This document shows positions 20,029 through 28,521 of a stretch of 64,000 nucleotides of DNA, in pieces. The notes beneath the pieces were generated by a model that saw only the letters and a program-made list of their open reading frames with translations, was not told where the DNA came from and made no database searches. Source of the DNA: Desulfobacter sp. (GTDB lineage Bacteria; Desulfobacterota; Desulfobacteria; Desulfobacterales; Desulfobacteraceae). The stretch lies in assembly GCA_028768545.1 (NCBI GenBank), contig CP054838.1:1357501-1421500 (forward strand). The letters are read 5' to 3'. The position numbers and the translations under genes were made by a program. The first letter of the stretch is position 1, and every line of letters begins with the position of its first letter.

Positions 20029-20562
20029 TGACTTTTTTTCAATTTTGTCTGCTTCCTGACGGATATTTGAAAGATTCTTTTCACCTTCGTCAAGCCTGAA
20101 TGGAAGGGCTGCCCGTCCGGTTTCTGAAGAATAAAAATCAGGCAGGCCTGCATGGTGGCCGGATACAAGATAGGCATACACCAATCCAACCTGGGGGCCG
20201 AACACCTCCATTGCAAAGGCTGCTCCGGCACTGGAATGATTTATTTTTCTGGTTCCGATTCCATCGTACCTTCTATCATCAAGCCCGTTTTCTCTAAGAA
20301 GATAGGCCTGGAATTCATCGGCGGCCTTGCCAAGATCGTGTAGGCGTCCTGCATTCCAGGCCCAATCGGAAGAGCAGAAATCCTTTGAAAAGCCGTATGC
20401 CTTTTGGGCGACATTTTTGAGATGAACCTCAAGTTTTTGCCAGTCTTCTCTGGGCTGACCGTCCTTGCTGTGGGCATATAGCTTTTTTGACATATGAAAG
20501 TCTCCATGATTTTTTTAACTATAGTTCCGATCTGGGACAAAAACGGTCCTATAAAAAACTAT

Positions 20563-21928
20563 GGTTCATCAGAAAATCGCGTACCTGGACTGAGAAACAT
20601 CACTGGGAAGGCAATAACACAGTAAGGATTTTTATGCTTGAAATGATGGTGTGAACATGATCATGTTCTAATTTTTTTGTGTTATTCGCACAAAATCGGA
20701 GAATGAATTAATGTCCACAAGCTTCATATACAATGCCTTTGGCCTTCGTGACTACTTTTATAAAACAACACGTTTCATCGGTGGAATAATCACTTTTGAA
20801 CTCATACCAAAACCGGAGGCGGTAAAATGCCCGGAATGTAATTCCAGGTCCGTCACCAGGAAAGGGATTGTGACAAGAGATCTCAGAACAATACCGGTAG
20901 GTTCAAAACCCGTGATTCTCAGGACGGCTATCCAGAGAATTTGGTGTTCGTTCTGTCAATTTGTCCGGCAAATCAAACTATCCTTTGCCCAGGAGGGGAA
21001 AAGCTATACCCGGGCTTTTGAACGGTATGTCTTGGAGTTGTCTCAGTTCATGACAATCAAAGATATTGCCATCCATTTAAGGATCAGCTGGGATACGATA
21101 AAGCAGATCCAGAAAGAAGACCTGCTGAGGCGTTATCGAAATATCCCCCTTGAGAAAGTCCGGCAGATTGCCATAGATGAAATTTCCATAGGGAAAGGGC
21201 ATAAATACTTGACCATCGTGATGGATCTGGAATCCGGTAGAATTCTGCACGTGGGAGAAGGAAAAGGTGGTGAAGCTTTGAAATCTTTTTGGACAAAAGT
21301 GAAAATATCGAAAGCAAAAATCAAAGCCGTCAGCATCGATATGTCCCCGGCATACTTGAGTGCTGTTATTGAAAATCTTTCTGGTTCAGCAATTGTCTTT
21401 GACAGATTTCATGTTGTTAAATTGTTCAATGAGAAACTGTCGGATTTCAGGCGAAAGCTCTACAACCTTCTTGCCAATACCGGGCAACAAAAACTTCTGA
21501 AGGGAGTCCGGTGGCTTTTGTTAAAAAATCCCGAAAACCTCAGTGATGACAAGAAGGAGGCCCAACGGTTAGAAGAAGCATTGAAAATAAATCAGCCGCT
21601 ATTGGTAGTCTACTACATGAAAGAGGAACTCAGGCAAATATGGAATCAAAAGAAAAAAGAAACAGCTGAAAAGATAGTCAGCAATTGGATCAATCTGGCC
21701 AATATTTCCAAAATTCCAATGTTGATGAAATTTGCCAAGACCTTGGCTGTGCACAGGCAAAGAATCCTTTCATACTATGATTACAGGATATCTACAGGTC
21801 CTTTAGAAGGGACAAATAACAAGATAAAAACCATGAAACGGAAAGTTTATGGATACAGGGATTCGGAGTTTTTCAGGTTGAAACTTTTGGACCTTCACAA
21901 TAAAAGGTACGCATTAATCGGATGAACC
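20563..21928 (+). mobile_element. ISL3-family element, copy B, 1366 bp, upstream of cas3
   Basis: Same termini and length as copy A, opposite orientation, with the target duplication AAAACTAT at 20555-20562 and 21929-21936. It sits 70 bases before the cas3 ATG, so it separates cas3 from its original promoter. Confidence 0.97.
20711..21925 (+). CDS. ISL3-family transposase (copy B)
   Basis: 404 aa with the same zinc finger, helix-turn-helix and DDE residues as copy A (IDEISIGKGHKY, SIDMSPAYLS, GPLEGTNNK). It differs at residue 9 (N) and in KRKVYGYRD. No internal stop. A 148-base leader between the IS end and the ATG carries a possible hairpin (AACATGATCATGTT at about 20653-20668). Confidence 0.95.
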   Translation: MSTSFIYNAFGLRDYFYKTTRFIGGIITFELIPKPEAVKCPECNSRSVTRKGIVTRDLRTIPVGSKPVILRTAIQRIWCSFCQFVRQIKLSFAQEGKSYTRAFERYVLELSQFMTIKDIAIHLRISWDTIKQIQKEDLLRRYRNIPLEKVRQIAIDEISIGKGHKYLTIVMDLESGRILHVGEGKGGEALKSFWTKVKISKAKIKAVSIDMSPAYLSAVIENLSGSAIVFDRFHVVKLFNEKLSDFRRKLYNLLANTGQQKLLKGVRWLLLKNPENLSDDKKEAQRLEEALKINQPLLVVYYMKEELRQIWNQKKKETAEKIVSNWINLANISKIPMLMKFAKTLAVHRQRILSYYDYRISTGPLEGTNNKIKTMKRKVYGYRDSEFFRLKLLDLHNKRYALIG

Positions 21929-22071
21929 AAAACTATTTTGAGTTTTGATCTTTTTTTCTTGGATACGTTATTGTTATTTCTGCCTTGTAAAGCAGATACG
22001 CAATAAAGCAAAATATAAGAAATTCAATTTTATTGCTTTTGAGTAGTATTAACGCATCTTCTATAAAGGGT

Positions 22072-23368
22072 CAGTAGTGTCCGGTTAGGTTGTTGCATAT
22101 AAAAAGCATCTAAAATCATTGAAAAAACAGTCTGTTTTGTGTTGACAAATGTGCGTAAAAATTTTTGTGCGCCTTGAAAATTTAACTCAAGGAGCTCAAA
22201 TGACGCACATCTCAGTCCCTAAAAAACAACTACGGTCCCTGAACTTTGACAATTTCAGGTGCCCTCTGATAAAGTCACTTTCAAAAGCACCGGAATTACA
22301 ATCTCGAGGAGACCGCCCTTTAAAAATGACATTCGAAGACCAGATAAATGCTTTGGTTTATTTCCATCTTCAGGAGCACAAGTCTGCCCGACATTTAATT
22401 CAGGATCTCAAGGAGAATGTTTTTGCTAAAGAAAATATTGCGCCAGACGGTGGTATCAGCCGTAGTAGTTTCTGTGAAGCCATCAATCACAGGGGACTCT
22501 ATCTTTGAGGATCTTTATAAACAGGCTCTTGAGTGTCATCCGGGTGAACACGCCGAGTTAGGAGAGTTGGTTTCCATTGACGGTAGTCTCATAAATGCAG
22601 TCCTTTCAATGCACTGGGCGAACTACAGAAAAGGAAGTAAAAAAGCCAAAGTACATTGCGGATTTGACATTAATCACGGAATCCCAAACAAAATCTTTTT
22701 GACTGAAGGCAACGGCGCTGAACGCACCTTTGTTCCCAAAATACTTTCCAAGGGGCAAACAGGTGTTATGGATCGTGGATATCAATCCCATAAAGAATTT
22801 GACCTGCTTCAGGAGCAAGGCAAACATTTTGTCTGCCGTATAAAAACCAGGACAACAAGAACAATTATTGATAACCACGAGACCCCTTCCGACAGCTACA
22901 TTTTTTATGATGCACTGGTTAAACTTGGTACTCCGAATCAAAACCAGACGAAAAGGCCTGTTCGGGTTGTTGGCTATAAAATTGCTGGCGTCAAATACTA
23001 TGTGGCAACTGACAGGCATGATTTAACAGCGGAACAAATAGCAACAATTTATAAACTCCAGTGGACCATTGAGGATTTTTTCAAATGGTGGAAAGAACAT
23101 CTGAAGGTATATCATCTCATTGCCCGCAGTGAATACGGCCTTATGGTTCAGATTCTTGGCGGCCTTATCACTTACCTGTTACTGGCAATCCATTGCCAAA
23201 AACAGTTTAATGAAAAGGTCACGATCAAAAGAGTTCGGCAGCTGCGAACCGCCATTCTAAATGACCTGTTTGGGTGCGAGGAGCAGGGCTCTCATAGTTC
23301 AAACAGGGACAATATTGTCAAAGATCAAAAAATTATTGAGCAAGCAAAAACCTAACCGGACATCACTG
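22072..23368 (+). mobile_element. IS4-family element, copy 2, 1297 bp, 14 bp shorter
   Basis: Same terminal repeats as copies 1, 3 and 4, with the target duplication ATAAAGGGT at 22063-22071 and 23369-23377. A 14-base deletion after 22499 makes it shorter than the 1311-bp norm. It lies between the WYL regulator and cas3. Confidence 0.97.
22200..23355 (+). pseudogene. IS4-family transposase (copy 2), frameshifted by a 14-bp deletion
   Basis: Relative to the other copies, 14 bases starting gaacaactgc are missing after NHRGL, so the frame ends a few codons later (near 22508) while the rest of the transposase continues in another frame to 23355. DDE residues lie beyond the shift. It also has LQWTIED in place of LRWTIED, which replaces the Arg of the YREK signature. 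Not self-mobile, but the ends are intact and could be moved by another copy. Confidence 0.93.
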
Positions 23369-23420
23369 ATAAAGGGTATCATTTTTTTCCCTGTGGCCTG
23401 AAAATTTCTAATTCTGAAAA

Positions 23421-23459
23421 AGCTGATAGACTCTTTCACTGTGAAAGAGCCTATTAGCT
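23421..23459. promoter_or_regulatory. 39-bp near-perfect palindrome between WYL regulator and cas3
   Basis: Arms 23421-23439 (AGCTGATAGACTCTTTCAC) and 23441-23459 pair around a single central T with two mismatches, one of which is G-U in RNA. In the ancestral order (without the IS copies) it lay downstream of the WYL gene and upstream of cas3. It may be an operator of the cas operon or the terminator of the WYL gene. Confidence 0.65.
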
Positions 23460-23474
23460 ATTTACTGATATGCT

Positions 23475-23486
23475 GTTTCAATCCAC
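23475..23486 (-). repeat. Possible type I-C CRISPR repeat remnant
   Basis: GTTTCAATCCAC is the reverse complement of GTGGATTGAAAC, the conserved 3' end of type I-C repeats. It is a single occurrence without the GC-rich rest of a repeat. It may be chance or a scrap of an old array. Close by, ATTTACTGATATGCTG (about 23460-23475) and ATTTACTAATATGCTG (about 23554-23569) form a direct repeat. Confidence 0.3.
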
Positions 23487-23578
23487 TCAATAAATCAAAT
23501 GATTATAGAGACCCTTTTAGGAAAACATAAAAGATAATTATGTGTCAAGCTTTATTTACTAATATGCTGAAATAGTTT

Positions 23579-24567
23579 TCATGTATTTATCATAAATTTT
23601 AACTCATCCTTAATCTCCATCCTTAAATCTTCTGGTTCCAATACCCTTGCCTCCTTACCAAAAGACATGACCCAGCGTTTGACATCCCTGCGGCCCGAGA
23701 TGGTCATGGACAAGGTAAGAGAGCCGTCTGAATGGTTTTGGATCTGCTGGTCGGCGGCCCAGGATTTTTCTTTGATGTACGGGGCCTCATTTGGGGAGAA
23801 ACGGATTTTTACCCTGACAGGATCGCCATGGGTCAGGTTGAAAGCGGAGTTCAGGACGGCTTGAGGGTCAAAGTGATTTGGGTAATTTACGTTGCGTTTG
23901 AGACGCTGGATGGTTTTGATCCGTTCAACCGCATAGGTTCTGATTTCACGGGTTTGCATTTTCAATGCAAAGAGATACAGCCCGCCGTTGTTTTCGTAAA
24001 AGTGAAGGGGGCCGATTTCCACATTTTCAATCGTGTCCTTGTAAAACGCGTGGTATTTGATCTGGCAGGAGGTTCGGTTGAGTATGGACTCTGTGAGTTT
24101 TCCAATGGTTTTTTCATGGCCGGCATATGTTTTGGATCCAATGGTTTTTGAAATGAAAATTTGTTTGAGCCCGGCAAGCTCATTTTGTGTTTTTTCAGGA
24201 ACAAAATGCATGAGTTTGGCAAGCCCGTTTTTAATGTGAGAATGGATTTTTGTTTCCCTGAATATGGCGGTTTCGCCGGAGGCATGCAAAGAGAAATGAT
24301 TTCCGGGATGGTCAGGGTGATTTTCGGCAGATCAATATTGGGCATGCGGACAAGATAGGCAGGTTCGATATGCCAGTATTTTTCCCGTTCAAAGAGGGGG
24401 CGTTCATCGTAAATGGGGATACCGATTTCTTCGAGGGCCTGGATGCTTTTGGATACCGAGCGGATGGAGATGTCCAGTTTGGATGCCATCTCCTTTTTTG
24501 TGGCCCCTTGGGATTTGGATAAAAGGGTGAGGGTCTGGATAAACTGAACGAGGTTTTTTCCTCTCAT
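23579..24567 (-). pseudogene. WYL-domain transcriptional regulator, frameshifted
   Basis: The N-terminal part from 24567 (MRGKNLVQFIQTLTLLSKSQ, Shine-Dalgarno GGAGG) is a winged-helix domain (KKEMASKLDISIRSVSKSIQALE); the C-terminal part holds the WYL domain (NRTSCQIKYHAFYKDTIENVEIGPLHFYENNGGLYLFAL) and a WCX tail (VKRWVMSFGKEARVLEPEDL). The frames break near 24287-24291, where one more T (coding strand) after LTIPEIISL would rejoin them to ASGETAIFRE. Such regulators often sit next to CRISPR-Cas loci and control them. Real decay or a sequence error cannot be told apart. Confidence 0.82.
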
Positions 24568-24594
24568 GATCGTCCTCCATAGATTATATTTGCT

Positions 24595-24623
24595 CTTATA
24601 GTAAATAAGCAAGGGGGTTGCAA
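24595..24623 (-). promoter_or_regulatory. Probable promoter of the WYL regulator gene
   Basis: On the minus strand TTGCAA (24623-24618), a 17-base spacer and TATAAG (24600-24595) form a good sigma-70 type promoter about 28 bases before the WYL start codon. Confidence 0.55.
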
Positions 24624-24778
24624 TCAGGGAAAGTATTTAGTTTTGAGGGAAAAATTAATTAAAGAAAAGGGGGATTATGGTGCGGTATCCTTAATAAGGG
24701 GGCTGCCCCGGAGGCCTCTGGCTCTTGTATGGGCAGTGCCCCCCTGTCATAGGGGGCAATACGCCCCCCGGTCCGGGA

Positions 24779-25447
24779 TTATTTTTCCCCGTATTCAGCC
24801 AGGTATGACTCAATTTTTGTTTTCATCTTGTCGTCCAGAACGATTTGGCCGTTGATTTCACGGTTGTGAAGAAACTCGATGATTTCAGAGATGGTGACAA
24901 TGGCGAAAATGGGAATGCCCAGGGTATCAGCCACTTCTTTTAGGGCATTTTTTTCGGTTTTGCCCCGTTCCTGGCGGTTGACGCTGATAACGATGCCTGT
25001 AACTTTTGGATTGTCACAGGTTTTCAGGATTTCCAGAGACTCTCTGATGGCCTTGCCCGAGGTGATCACATCATCCACCAGGATGAGCCGGGTTGACGCG
25101 TTCAGGGGCATGCCCACCACAGCGCTTTTGTCTGCATAGGTTTTGGCCTCTTTACGGTTAAACACATAGCCCTTGTCAATGCCCTGGTCGGCCAGGGCGG
25201 CGGCAGCGGTGATGCACAAAGGAATGCCCTTGTAGGCCGGCCCGTATATCCCGTCAAAATCGTCCTTAAAATGCGCCTGAATGGCCCGGGCATAATAGGT
25301 GCCCAGTTTCTGGATTTTGGCGCCGGTGTCAAACATGCCGGTGTTGATAAAATAGGGAGCGATTCTCCCGCTTTTCAATTCAAACTCCCCGAATCTCAAT
25401 GCCTTGCACTGGACCAGAAATTCGATAAACTCTTGTTTGTAACCCAT
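24779..25447 (-). CDS. pyrE: Orotate phosphoribosyltransferase
   Basis: PyrE converts orotate and PRPP to OMP in pyrimidine synthesis. The start MGYKQEFIEF at 25447 has AGGAAAG upstream; the longer frame to 25504 overlaps pyrK and lacks a site. The PRPP-binding motif is LILVDDVITSGKAIRESLE, and the flexible-loop part is NRKEAKTYADKS. 222 aa, normal. It follows pyrK at a 41-base gap, so pyrD-pyrK-pyrE are likely one operon. Confidence 0.95.
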   Translation of the reverse strand: MGYKQEFIEFLVQCKALRFGEFELKSGRIAPYFINTGMFDTGAKIQKLGTYYARAIQAHFKDDFDGIYGPAYKGIPLCITAAAALADQGIDKGYVFNRKEAKTYADKSAVVGMPLNASTRLILVDDVITSGKAIRESLEILKTCDNPKVTGIVISVNRQERGKTEKNALKEVADTLGIPIFAIVTISEIIEFLHNREINGQIVLDDKMKTKIESYLAEYGEK

Positions 25448-25488
25448 AAATATCTTTCCTGTTTTTTTGTCTCCGGCATTTGCCGGGA

Positions 25489-26304
25489 TTATTGGCATCT
25501 CCATGATGCGTATTGGTCAATGGCCACGGGCTGCCCTGATTTTAGCAAGGCCTTGGAGTTGAAATCTTCCATGGTCCTTAAGATTTTGGAGCCAAACACC
25601 GGGCCGTCCTTGCACACCACCTGGCTGCCGCAGACACAGGCCCCGCAGACCCCGAACCCGCACCGCATATACCGCTCCAAAGAGATCTGGCAGGGGATCG
25701 CATGGGCTTCACAGATTTTAAACACCCTTGCCATCATGATTTCAGGGCCGCAGGCATAGACCATGTCCAGACCTTGTTTTTTTAATCGGTCTTCCAGAAT
25801 TTCCGTGACAAATCCTTTGTGCCCCCGGGACCCGTCATCCGTGCATAGGTTTCGATGGGTTGCAAACCGGTCCGGGTAGAGGAGAAACTCTTTGGACCTT
25901 GCCCCGTGGATAAAAAAGATATCTTTGTCTTCCAAGGCTTCAAGCCGGTCCACAAGCGGGGCCAGAGGCGCCATGCCGCATCCCCCTGCCACAACCCCGA
26001 TATTGGATTTAGGGCTGATCTTGAACCCATTGCCAAAAGGCCCCCTGATGCCGATTTGGTCTCCTTTTTCCAGGGCAACGGCTCGTTTTGAAAACCGGCC
26101 CTTGGCCTCAACGGTAATGGCAAATTGGGTTGGCCTGTGAAGGGAGATGGTATAGGGCTTTTCATCCAGACCCGGAATCCAGACCATGAGGAACTGGCCT
26201 GGCTTAAATTTAATGGAAAGGTCAAAATAAAGGCTGGCAAAGGAGGGAGAATGGACCTGTTTTCGGGCCACCCTTACCATCACGGGTCGCTGGTCTGTAA
26301 TCAT
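25489..26304 (-). CDS. pyrK: Dihydroorotate dehydrogenase electron-transfer subunit
   Basis: PyrK passes electrons from class 1B dihydroorotate dehydrogenase to NAD+ through FAD and a 2Fe-2S cluster. The 271-aa protein has FAD-binding PYTISLHRP, the NAD-binding GVVAGGCGMAPLAPLVDRL and the C-terminal cluster CGFGVCGACVCG with a last Cys in VVCKDGPVF. It overlaps pyrD by ATGA, which fits the PyrD-PyrK heterotetramer. Confidence 0.95.
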   Translation of the reverse strand: MITDQRPVMVRVARKQVHSPSFASLYFDLSIKFKPGQFLMVWIPGLDEKPYTISLHRPTQFAITVEAKGRFSKRAVALEKGDQIGIRGPFGNGFKISPKSNIGVVAGGCGMAPLAPLVDRLEALEDKDIFFIHGARSKEFLLYPDRFATHRNLCTDDGSRGHKGFVTEILEDRLKKQGLDMVYACGPEIMMARVFKICEAHAIPCQISLERYMRCGFGVCGACVCGSQVVCKDGPVFGSKILRTMEDFNSKALLKSGQPVAIDQYASWRCQ

Positions 26305-27233
26305 TTTTCCCCCTTTGGGTTCACAGGTTTTTGTTTTCCATGGGCAATGCCGATGATCTGGTCAATGGAGGTGGCATGGGTTTTCAGCCAGTCGTCAATT
26401 TCCTGGTTGACCCTGTTGAATACATTGATTCCTCGGTACCGGACGGCCGTGCCCATGCCCACAAGGCTGGCCCCTGCCATGATGATTTCCACGGCATCGG
26501 CGCCGGTGGTGATCCCCCCAAGGCCGATGATGGGGATGGAGACCTGTTCATAGATATCATAGACACAGCGCACGGCAATGGGCCGGATCATGGGGCCGGA
26601 CAGTCCCCCTTTTTTAAAGGCCAGCACCGGCTGTTGGGATTCAATGTCAATGACCATGCCCGGTCCTGCCGTGTTAATGGCGCAGATGGCGTCGGCTCCG
26701 GCCTCTTCACAGGCCTTTGCAATGGTGCCGATGTCAGGCGCTGCCGGGGTGAGCTTGGCAATTACAGGGATATCGGTCACCTTTTTTACGGCAGAGACCA
26801 CGGCAAATGAAGATTCCGGGTTGACCCCGAAGATCATGCCGTGGCTCTCTGAATTGGGGCAGGAGATATTCAGTTCAATAAACTCAGGGCCCTTGGCCGC
26901 CACAAACTGCGCCACCCGGGCAAACTCTTCCACAGATCCGCCGTAAATGCTGGCATTAACGGGAAATTTTCGGTTTTCAAGATCCTGCCATTCCTCTTCC
27001 ATGTTGAGATAGCCGGGCGTGTGCAGGCCCACGGCATTGATCATGCCCTCTCCCAGGTCAATGACCGTGGGATTGTGATGGCCGTCCCTGGGCTCAGGGC
27101 CGATGGACTTCATGGTGGGCAGGCCGCACCCGTTCGCCCAGACCCGTTCCAGAATGGCCTTATTGTTGCCAAGAACCCCCGAGGCAAGTACCAGGGGGGT
27201 TCTTAGGGATGTTCCCAGAAATTCAATCTGCAT
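26301..27233 (-). CDS. pyrD: Dihydroorotate dehydrogenase, class 1B catalytic subunit
   Basis: This FMN enzyme oxidises dihydroorotate to orotate in the cytoplasm. Start at MQIEFLGTSLRTP (27233), with AAGAGGAT upstream; the 14 extra residues of the longer frame look non-coding. The class 1 active-site loop has the catalytic Cys in ELNISCPNSESHG, and the FMN site is at PIIGLGGITTGADAVEIIMAGA. 310 aa, a normal length. The 4-base overlap with pyrK marks class 1B. Confidence 0.95.
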   Translation of the reverse strand: MQIEFLGTSLRTPLVLASGVLGNNKAILERVWANGCGLPTMKSIGPEPRDGHHNPTVIDLGEGMINAVGLHTPGYLNMEEEWQDLENRKFPVNASIYGGSVEEFARVAQFVAAKGPEFIELNISCPNSESHGMIFGVNPESSFAVVSAVKKVTDIPVIAKLTPAAPDIGTIAKACEEAGADAICAINTAGPGMVIDIESQQPVLAFKKGGLSGPMIRPIAVRCVYDIYEQVSIPIIGLGGITTGADAVEIIMAGASLVGMGTAVRYRGINVFNRVNQEIDDWLKTHATSIDQIIGIAHGKQKPVNPKGEK

Positions 27234-27306
27234 ATTATTTTTATCCTCTTGTAAAATCGAGGGTTTGTCTATCATGAACCCGAGGGTTTGACAAGGCAGA
27301 GCAATC

Positions 27307-28512
27307 CTAAAATTTATCGTAAAAGATCATATCATCTTCTATGCCCATCTCGTAGAGGCCGCTGATAATGGCATCGATCATGGGCGGAGGCCCGCAAAGA
27401 TAGTATTCGATTTCTGCAGGATCCTCGTGGCTGCAAAGGTATTCATCGCAAAGATGGGTATGGATAAAGCCTTGAAGCCCGGTCCAATGATCCTCTTTTT
27501 CAGGGGAGGACAGGGCCACATGATAGGAAAAATTTTTGTATCTTGCTTCAAGATCCTTGAAATCCTCGTCATAAAACATCTCTCGTTTGGATCTGGCCCC
27601 GTACCAGAATGAAATTTTCCGGCCCGAGTCAATCCCGTCCAGCTGGTGAAGGATGTGGGACCGCAGGGGGGCCATGCCGGCACCGCCCCCGATAAAGCAC
27701 ATCTCCCTGTCCGTGTTTCTGGCCATGAAGTCCCCGTAGGGTCCTGAAATGGTGACAGGGTCACCCGGTTTAAGGCCGAAGACATAGGAAGAGCCGAATC
27801 CCGGGGGGATCCCTGCCGTGCCCGGGGGCGGGGTGGCAATGCGGACGTTGAGCATGAGGATCTCATTGTCATGGGGGGGATTGGCCAGAGAATAGGCCCT
27901 GAAGCCGGGCTTTATCCCCTTGGAGGTCAGTTCGAGCAGGTTGTATTTTTTCCACTCGCTTACATACTGGCTCTGGATATGAAAGTCCTGGAAGTTGAGA
28001 TCATACTCGGGCACATCTATCTGGATATAAGCGCCTGCCTCAAAATCAATGGGTTCCACAGGTTTGAGCACCAGTTCCTTGATAAAGGTGGCCACATTTT
28101 CATTGGAGACCACCTGGGCCTCAACTTTTTTGATGCCGAAAATGGATTCAGGCACGTCAATGTTCAGGTCTTCCTTGATTTTAAGCTGGCAGGAAAGCCG
28201 CTTGCCCGCAAGTTTGTCCTTCCGGCTCAAATGGGCAAGTTCCGTGGGTAGAATACTGCCTCCACCCTCGGTGACTGTGCATTTGCACATGCCGCAGGAC
28301 CCGGAGCCCCCGCAGGCCGAGGGCAGAAAAATTTCGTTGGCAGACAGGGCGGACAGCAGGCTGGGGGTGCCGGCCACGGTGATGTCTTTGTCTTTATTGA
28401 TGGTCACCTTATGCTCTCCCTGGGTGGTGACTTTGGCTTCCACAAAAAGCAAAACCATGACCAGAATGCCGATGACCGCGGTAAAGACCAGTATGCTGAT
28501 AAAATAAATCAA
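27307..28512 (-). CDS. nqrF: Na+-NQR subunit F (NADH dehydrogenase subunit)
   Basis: NqrF takes electrons from NADH and feeds them into the Na+-pumping NADH:quinone oxidoreductase. The 401-aa protein has one N-terminal membrane helix, a 2Fe-2S ferredoxin domain (CGGSGSCGMCKC plus a later Cys in RLSCQLK), an FAD domain (FRAYSLANPP) and an NADH domain (CFIGGGAGMAPLRSH, YLCGPPPMID). The start is TTG with AGGAGG upstream. It is the last gene of the nqrABCDEF operon, 9 bases after nqrE. Confidence 0.96.
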   Translation of the reverse strand: MIYFISILVFTAVIGILVMVLLFVEAKVTTQGEHKVTINKDKDITVAGTPSLLSALSANEIFLPSACGGSGSCGMCKCTVTEGGGSILPTELAHLSRKDKLAGKRLSCQLKIKEDLNIDVPESIFGIKKVEAQVVSNENVATFIKELVLKPVEPIDFEAGAYIQIDVPEYDLNFQDFHIQSQYVSEWKKYNLLELTSKGIKPGFRAYSLANPPHDNEILMLNVRIATPPPGTAGIPPGFGSSYVFGLKPGDPVTISGPYGDFMARNTDREMCFIGGGAGMAPLRSHILHQLDGIDSGRKISFWYGARSKREMFYDEDFKDLEARYKNFSYHVALSSPEKEDHWTGLQGFIHTHLCDEYLCSHEDPAEIEYYLCGPPPMIDAIISGLYEMGIEDDMIFYDKF

Positions 28513-28521
28513 GGTTGCCTC

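Larger units (their letters stand above)
17627..20493 (-). pseudogene. cas3: cas3, internally deleted and interrupted by ISL3
   Basis: Cas3 is the nuclease-helicase of type I interference. The 5' part (20493-20029) is the HD nuclease domain (VHLKNVA, GRLHDLGKAADEF, NHSSAGAAFA, YLVSGHHAGLPDF). The 3' part (18654-17627) starts at helicase motif III, VNHLTRDYKVSMALSTATQPAL, and has motifs IV-VI (ISTQLVEAGVDIDF, AQSGGRCNREG) to the end. Everything between, about 270 residues with Walker A and DEAH box, is gone. ISL3 copy A lies exactly on the scar. Removing it leaves the halves out of frame by one base in an A7 run. No functional Cas3 can be made. Confidence 0.93.

Noticed and set aside
11393-23368. 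The IS4 pair as a true composite transposon that brought in the cas locus.
   Set aside because: Each copy has its own complete 9-bp target duplication and copy 1 lies inside cas1, so both entered a locus that was already there.
24680-24778. GC-rich run with GGGGGC/GCCCCC between pyrE and the WYL gene as a riboswitch.
   Set aside because: Only short hairpins can be drawn and it lies downstream of pyrE; a weak terminator is the most it supports.
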